DNA of 64,000 bases, taken from contig NZ_WHSB02000001.1 in the NCBI RefSeq assembly GCF_010994755.1, forward strand, positions 558,001-622,000. The letters are read 5' to 3'. The translations under genes were made by a program, and so were the position numbers. This document shows positions 62,126 to 64,000 of the stretch, piece after piece. Position 1 is the first letter of the stretch; each line of letters opens with the position of its first letter. Source of the DNA: Shinella lacus. GTDB taxonomy: Bacteria > Pseudomonadota > Alphaproteobacteria > Rhizobiales > Rhizobiaceae. Under the pieces are notes generated by a model. It searched no databases. It was given only the letters and a program-made list of their open reading frames with translations, and was not told the origin of the DNA.

Positions 62126-63117
62126 CGACGAACGTCCGGCAATCCAGCAAGACCGGCGAAGCGCTTGCGATACTCCGCGGGCGTGACACCGACATGCCGC
62201 GCAAAGGCGCGGCGCAACGTATCGGCATCGGCAAAGCCGCAATGCACCGCGACCTGCTTCGGCGCCTCATGGCCCTGTTCCAGGAGGCGCCGCGCCGCAT
62301 CGACGCGCGCTTCCTCCACCCAGACCGCCGGCGTGACGCCGACCTCGCGCCGGAAGAGGCGCGCAAAATGGCGCGGGCTGAGGCCCAAGCGCGTGCCGAG
62401 GCTCGCCACGCTGTGATCGAGCGCCGGATTGGCGGCAACCCAGCGCTGGAGTTCCTGAAGGGCCGCGCGGCCGGCCGGCGCGGCCGCGCCCTTGCGGCTG
62501 AACTGCATCTGCCCACCGGGCCGCTTGAAGAACATCACCAGCTGGCTCGCGACCCGCAAGGCGATCTCGCGGCCGAGATCCTCCTCGACCAAGGCCAGCG
62601 CCAGGTCGAGCCCGGCAGTGACGCCTGCGGCCGTGCGCACCGGCCCGTCGCTGATGTGGATCGCATCCTCCTCCACGGTGACGGCCGGGAATCGTGCGGC
62701 GAGTTGCTCGGCCACGGCCCAATGGGTGGTGACGCGCCGGCCATCGAGCAGGCCCGCCGCCGCGAGGAAGAAGGCGCCGCTGCACACGGAGCCGTAGCGC
62801 CGCACCGCGCCTGCGCGCTGGCGTAGCCAATCGAGGACGAGGCCATCCACCGGCATCTCCGCCATGTTCGGGCAACCGGCGACGAGAAGCGTATCGATCG
62901 GTTCGGCAAGGCCGCTGCCGATCACGCAATCCGGCAGCAATCGCACGCCGGAAGAGCTGCGCAGCGGCCCAGGCTCGCGCGCGGCAACGAGCAGCCGATA
63001 GGCTTCGTACCCCGCCTGGCTATTGGCCTCGGCAAAAACGTCCAGCGGGCCGGAGACGTCGAGAAGCTGCACGCCGGGCAGCGCCACCATCACGATCATT
63101 CTTGTCCTGTCTTTCAT
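62119..63117 (-). CDS. GlxA-type transcriptional regulator (DJ-1/PfpI domain plus AraC HTH)
   Basis: A 332-aa protein from ATG 63117 (MKDRTRMIVMVALPGVQLLD). The N-terminal 185 residues are a DJ-1/PfpI domain with an elbow Cys (YGSVCSGAFFLAAAG); the C-terminal 110 residues are an AraC-type double HTH (LGTRLGLSPRHFARLFRREV; PKQVAVHCGFADADTLRRAF). Such GlxA-family proteins sense small metabolites. It is divergent from the HD-domain gene, with a nested dyad between them. Confidence 0.88.
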   Translation of the reverse strand: MKDRTRMIVMVALPGVQLLDVSGPLDVFAEANSQAGYEAYRLLVAAREPGPLRSSSGVRLLPDCVIGSGLAEPIDTLLVAGCPNMAEMPVDGLVLDWLRQRAGAVRRYGSVCSGAFFLAAAGLLDGRRVTTHWAVAEQLAARFPAVTVEEDAIHISDGPVRTAAGVTAGLDLALALVEEDLGREIALRVASQLVMFFKRPGGQMQFSRKGAAAPAGRAALQELQRWVAANPALDHSVASLGTRLGLSPRHFARLFRREVGVTPAVWVEEARVDAARRLLEQGHEAPKQVAVHCGFADADTLRRAFARHVGVTPAEYRKRFAGLAGLPDVRRK

Positions 63118-63136
63118 GCGTCCGTCTCGGCCGGGA

Positions 63137-63175
63137 TTTGTCTCTTTTAGACGTACTACGTCAATTGCAGACAAA
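63137..63175. promoter_or_regulatory. Nested dyad operator between GlxA-type regulator and HD protein
   Basis: TTTGTCT (63137-63143) and AGACAAA (63169-63175) bracket GACGTA-C-TACGTC (63150-63162). Both inverted repeats share exactly the same centre, base 63156, giving a 39-bp symmetrical site. It is in the 106-base gap between two divergent starts, so it probably binds the GlxA-type regulator or another dimeric protein. Confidence 0.7.
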
Positions 63176-63223
63176 CTAGCGCACTCCTATTCTCCGGGCG
63201 AGTTAAAAAAGCAGGAGAACATC

Positions 63224-63865
63224 ATGCCCCATATCCCTGAAGCCGCTGCCATTCCCGACACGAAGCTGGCCAAGGCCATCACGGAATTCATCCGTGACAC
63301 CGAGACGGACCTCCTCTTCAACCATTCCAGCCGCGTCTATCATTTCGGCGCGCTTGCCGGCGTCCACGGCAACCTGAAATTCGATCGCGAGCTGCTCTAT
63401 GCCGGCGCGATGTTCCACGATATCGGCCTCATGCCGAGCCACAGCAGCAAGCACGAGCGCTTCGAGGTCGACGGCGCGCATGCCGCCCGCGATTTCCTGC
63501 GCAGCCACGGCATCCCGGAAGCGGACGCCTATACGGTCTGGACCGCCATCGCGCTGCACACCACGCCGGGCGTGCCGCACCACATGCATCCCGTCGTCGC
63601 GCTGGTGACGGCAGGGGTGGAGATGGATGTGCTCGGGCTCACCTACGATCAATATTCCGAAGCCGAGCGCACGGCCGTCGTCGGCGCTTTTCCGCGCACG
63701 CCAAAATTCAAGGAGGACATCATCCAGGCCTTCTACGACGGCATCAGGCACAAGCCCGAAACCACCTTCGGAAACGTCAAGGCCGACGTCATCGCCGACA
63801 AGGAACCGCATTTCCATCGCGGCAATTTCTGCAGCGTCATCCGCTGCTCGCATTGGCACGGTTGA
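63224..63865 (+). CDS. HD-domain metal hydrolase, cyanamide hydratase-like
   Basis: A 213-aa HD protein from ATG 63224, preceded by AGGAGAACATC. Metal ligands: FNHSSRVYHFG (His), AGAMFHDIGLM (His-Asp), WTAIALHTT (His), TAGVEMDVLG (Asp). The NHSxRVY motif is that of fungal cyanamide hydratase (cyanamide to urea) and related HD enzymes; the true substrate is open. The C-terminus is Cys/His-rich (GNFCSVIRCSHWHG). It is controlled presumably by the divergent GlxA-type regulator through the nested dyad. Confidence 0.82.
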   Translation: MPHIPEAAAIPDTKLAKAITEFIRDTETDLLFNHSSRVYHFGALAGVHGNLKFDRELLYAGAMFHDIGLMPSHSSKHERFEVDGAHAARDFLRSHGIPEADAYTVWTAIALHTTPGVPHHMHPVVALVTAGVEMDVLGLTYDQYSEAERTAVVGAFPRTPKFKEDIIQAFYDGIRHKPETTFGNVKADVIADKEPHFHRGNFCSVIRCSHWHG

Positions 63866-63931
63866 GGCGACGACTCGATCCGATCAAGCGAAGTTGAACA
63901 GCCGTTTGCGGAAAGACGGGCCGACGCACCG

Positions 63932-64000
63932 TATAGTCTGCGCAAACCATGACCGCCGCGGAGATCACGCGCGGCGGCAAAAGGGAGAAAGCGTTTGTCC
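63932..64000 (+). other. Possible promoter and 5' leader of a gene starting at the window edge
   Basis: TATAGT (63932-63937) is a -10-like box, hairpin CCGCCGCG (63953-63960) / CGCGGCGG (63970-63977) follows, then GGGAG (63983-63987) 7 bases before TTG 63995. A gene may start there, but only six bases are visible, so no product can be named. Confidence 0.3.

Noticed and set aside
63950-64000. ATG at 63949 with an open frame running off the window
   Set aside because: It would run through a GC-rich hairpin and has no ribosome-binding site; the GGGAG before TTG 63995 looks better, but neither is supportable with so few codons.

Overview
The window is about 64 kb of GC-rich, gene-dense DNA from an alphaproteobacterium, most likely a member of the Rhizobiaceae (Shinella/Ensifer/Rhizobium-like). 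Evidence for this placement: many ABC uptake systems, each with a local LysR/TetR/LacI/GntR regulator; a propionyl-CoA carboxylase/mutase cluster run by a short-chain acyl-CoA regulator; a rhizobial-type palindromic repeat (CCCGGGCTTGACCCGGG type); and a close homologue of ribitol dehydrogenase inside a rhizobial-style polyol operon. I saw no rRNA, tRNA, CRISPR array, transposase or integrase. The genus is inferred from gene content only.

Layout. 1-3.3 kb: end of a polyamine-type ABC operon (aminotransferase, then a Tat-type binding protein cut by the window edge) with a divergent LysR gene. 3.3-4.7 kb: TetR regulator and a RidA-like protein facing each other across a perfect double-palindrome operator. 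4.7-8.9 kb: four overlapping genes for a siderophore/cobalamin-type ABC importer plus an unrecognised two-module glutamine-amidotransferase-like protein. 9-17.5 kb: DUF2161 protein, ScfR/PrpR-type regulator with two ACTTTGCAAA boxes, then pccB, pccA, methylmalonyl-CoA mutase and epimerase (propionyl-CoA to succinyl-CoA). 17.5-25.7 kb: class III adenylate cyclase, a LysR with an FMN-type protein and a hydrolase, gamma-glutamyltransferase with GntR, and a LysR with an SBF-type transporter.

25.7-32.6 kb is a ribitol operon: LacI repressor divergent from binding protein, single-domain ATPase, permease, ribitol dehydrogenase and D-ribulokinase, with tandem LacI-like operators between them. 32.6-42.5 kb is the most coherent regulatory story. 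A promoter and a strong terminator lie upstream of amiC (amide sensor) and amiR (ANTAR antiterminator), followed by an amino-acid-amidase/prolyl-iminopeptidase-type hydrolase, a full Dpp-type peptide ABC importer, and an acetamidase/formamidase. I read this as an amide/peptide scavenging operon controlled by transcription antitermination.

42.5-44 kb: TetR and a divergent SDR. 44-53.4 kb is a surface-polysaccharide island with visibly more A/T: a GtrA/GtrB plus GT-C cassette like phage serotype-conversion modules, a Wzy-like polymerase, a pyruvyltransferase, a Wzx-like flippase, a GT2 and a methyltransferase. 53.6-61 kb: a spermidine/putrescine-type ABC operon followed on the same strand by a LysR and two aldo/keto reductases, with a cluster of GATCATTGA repeats. 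61-64 kb: a TIM-barrel protein, a GlxA/AraC-type regulator and a divergent cyanamide-hydratase-like HD protein, with a nested 39-bp dyad between the last two.
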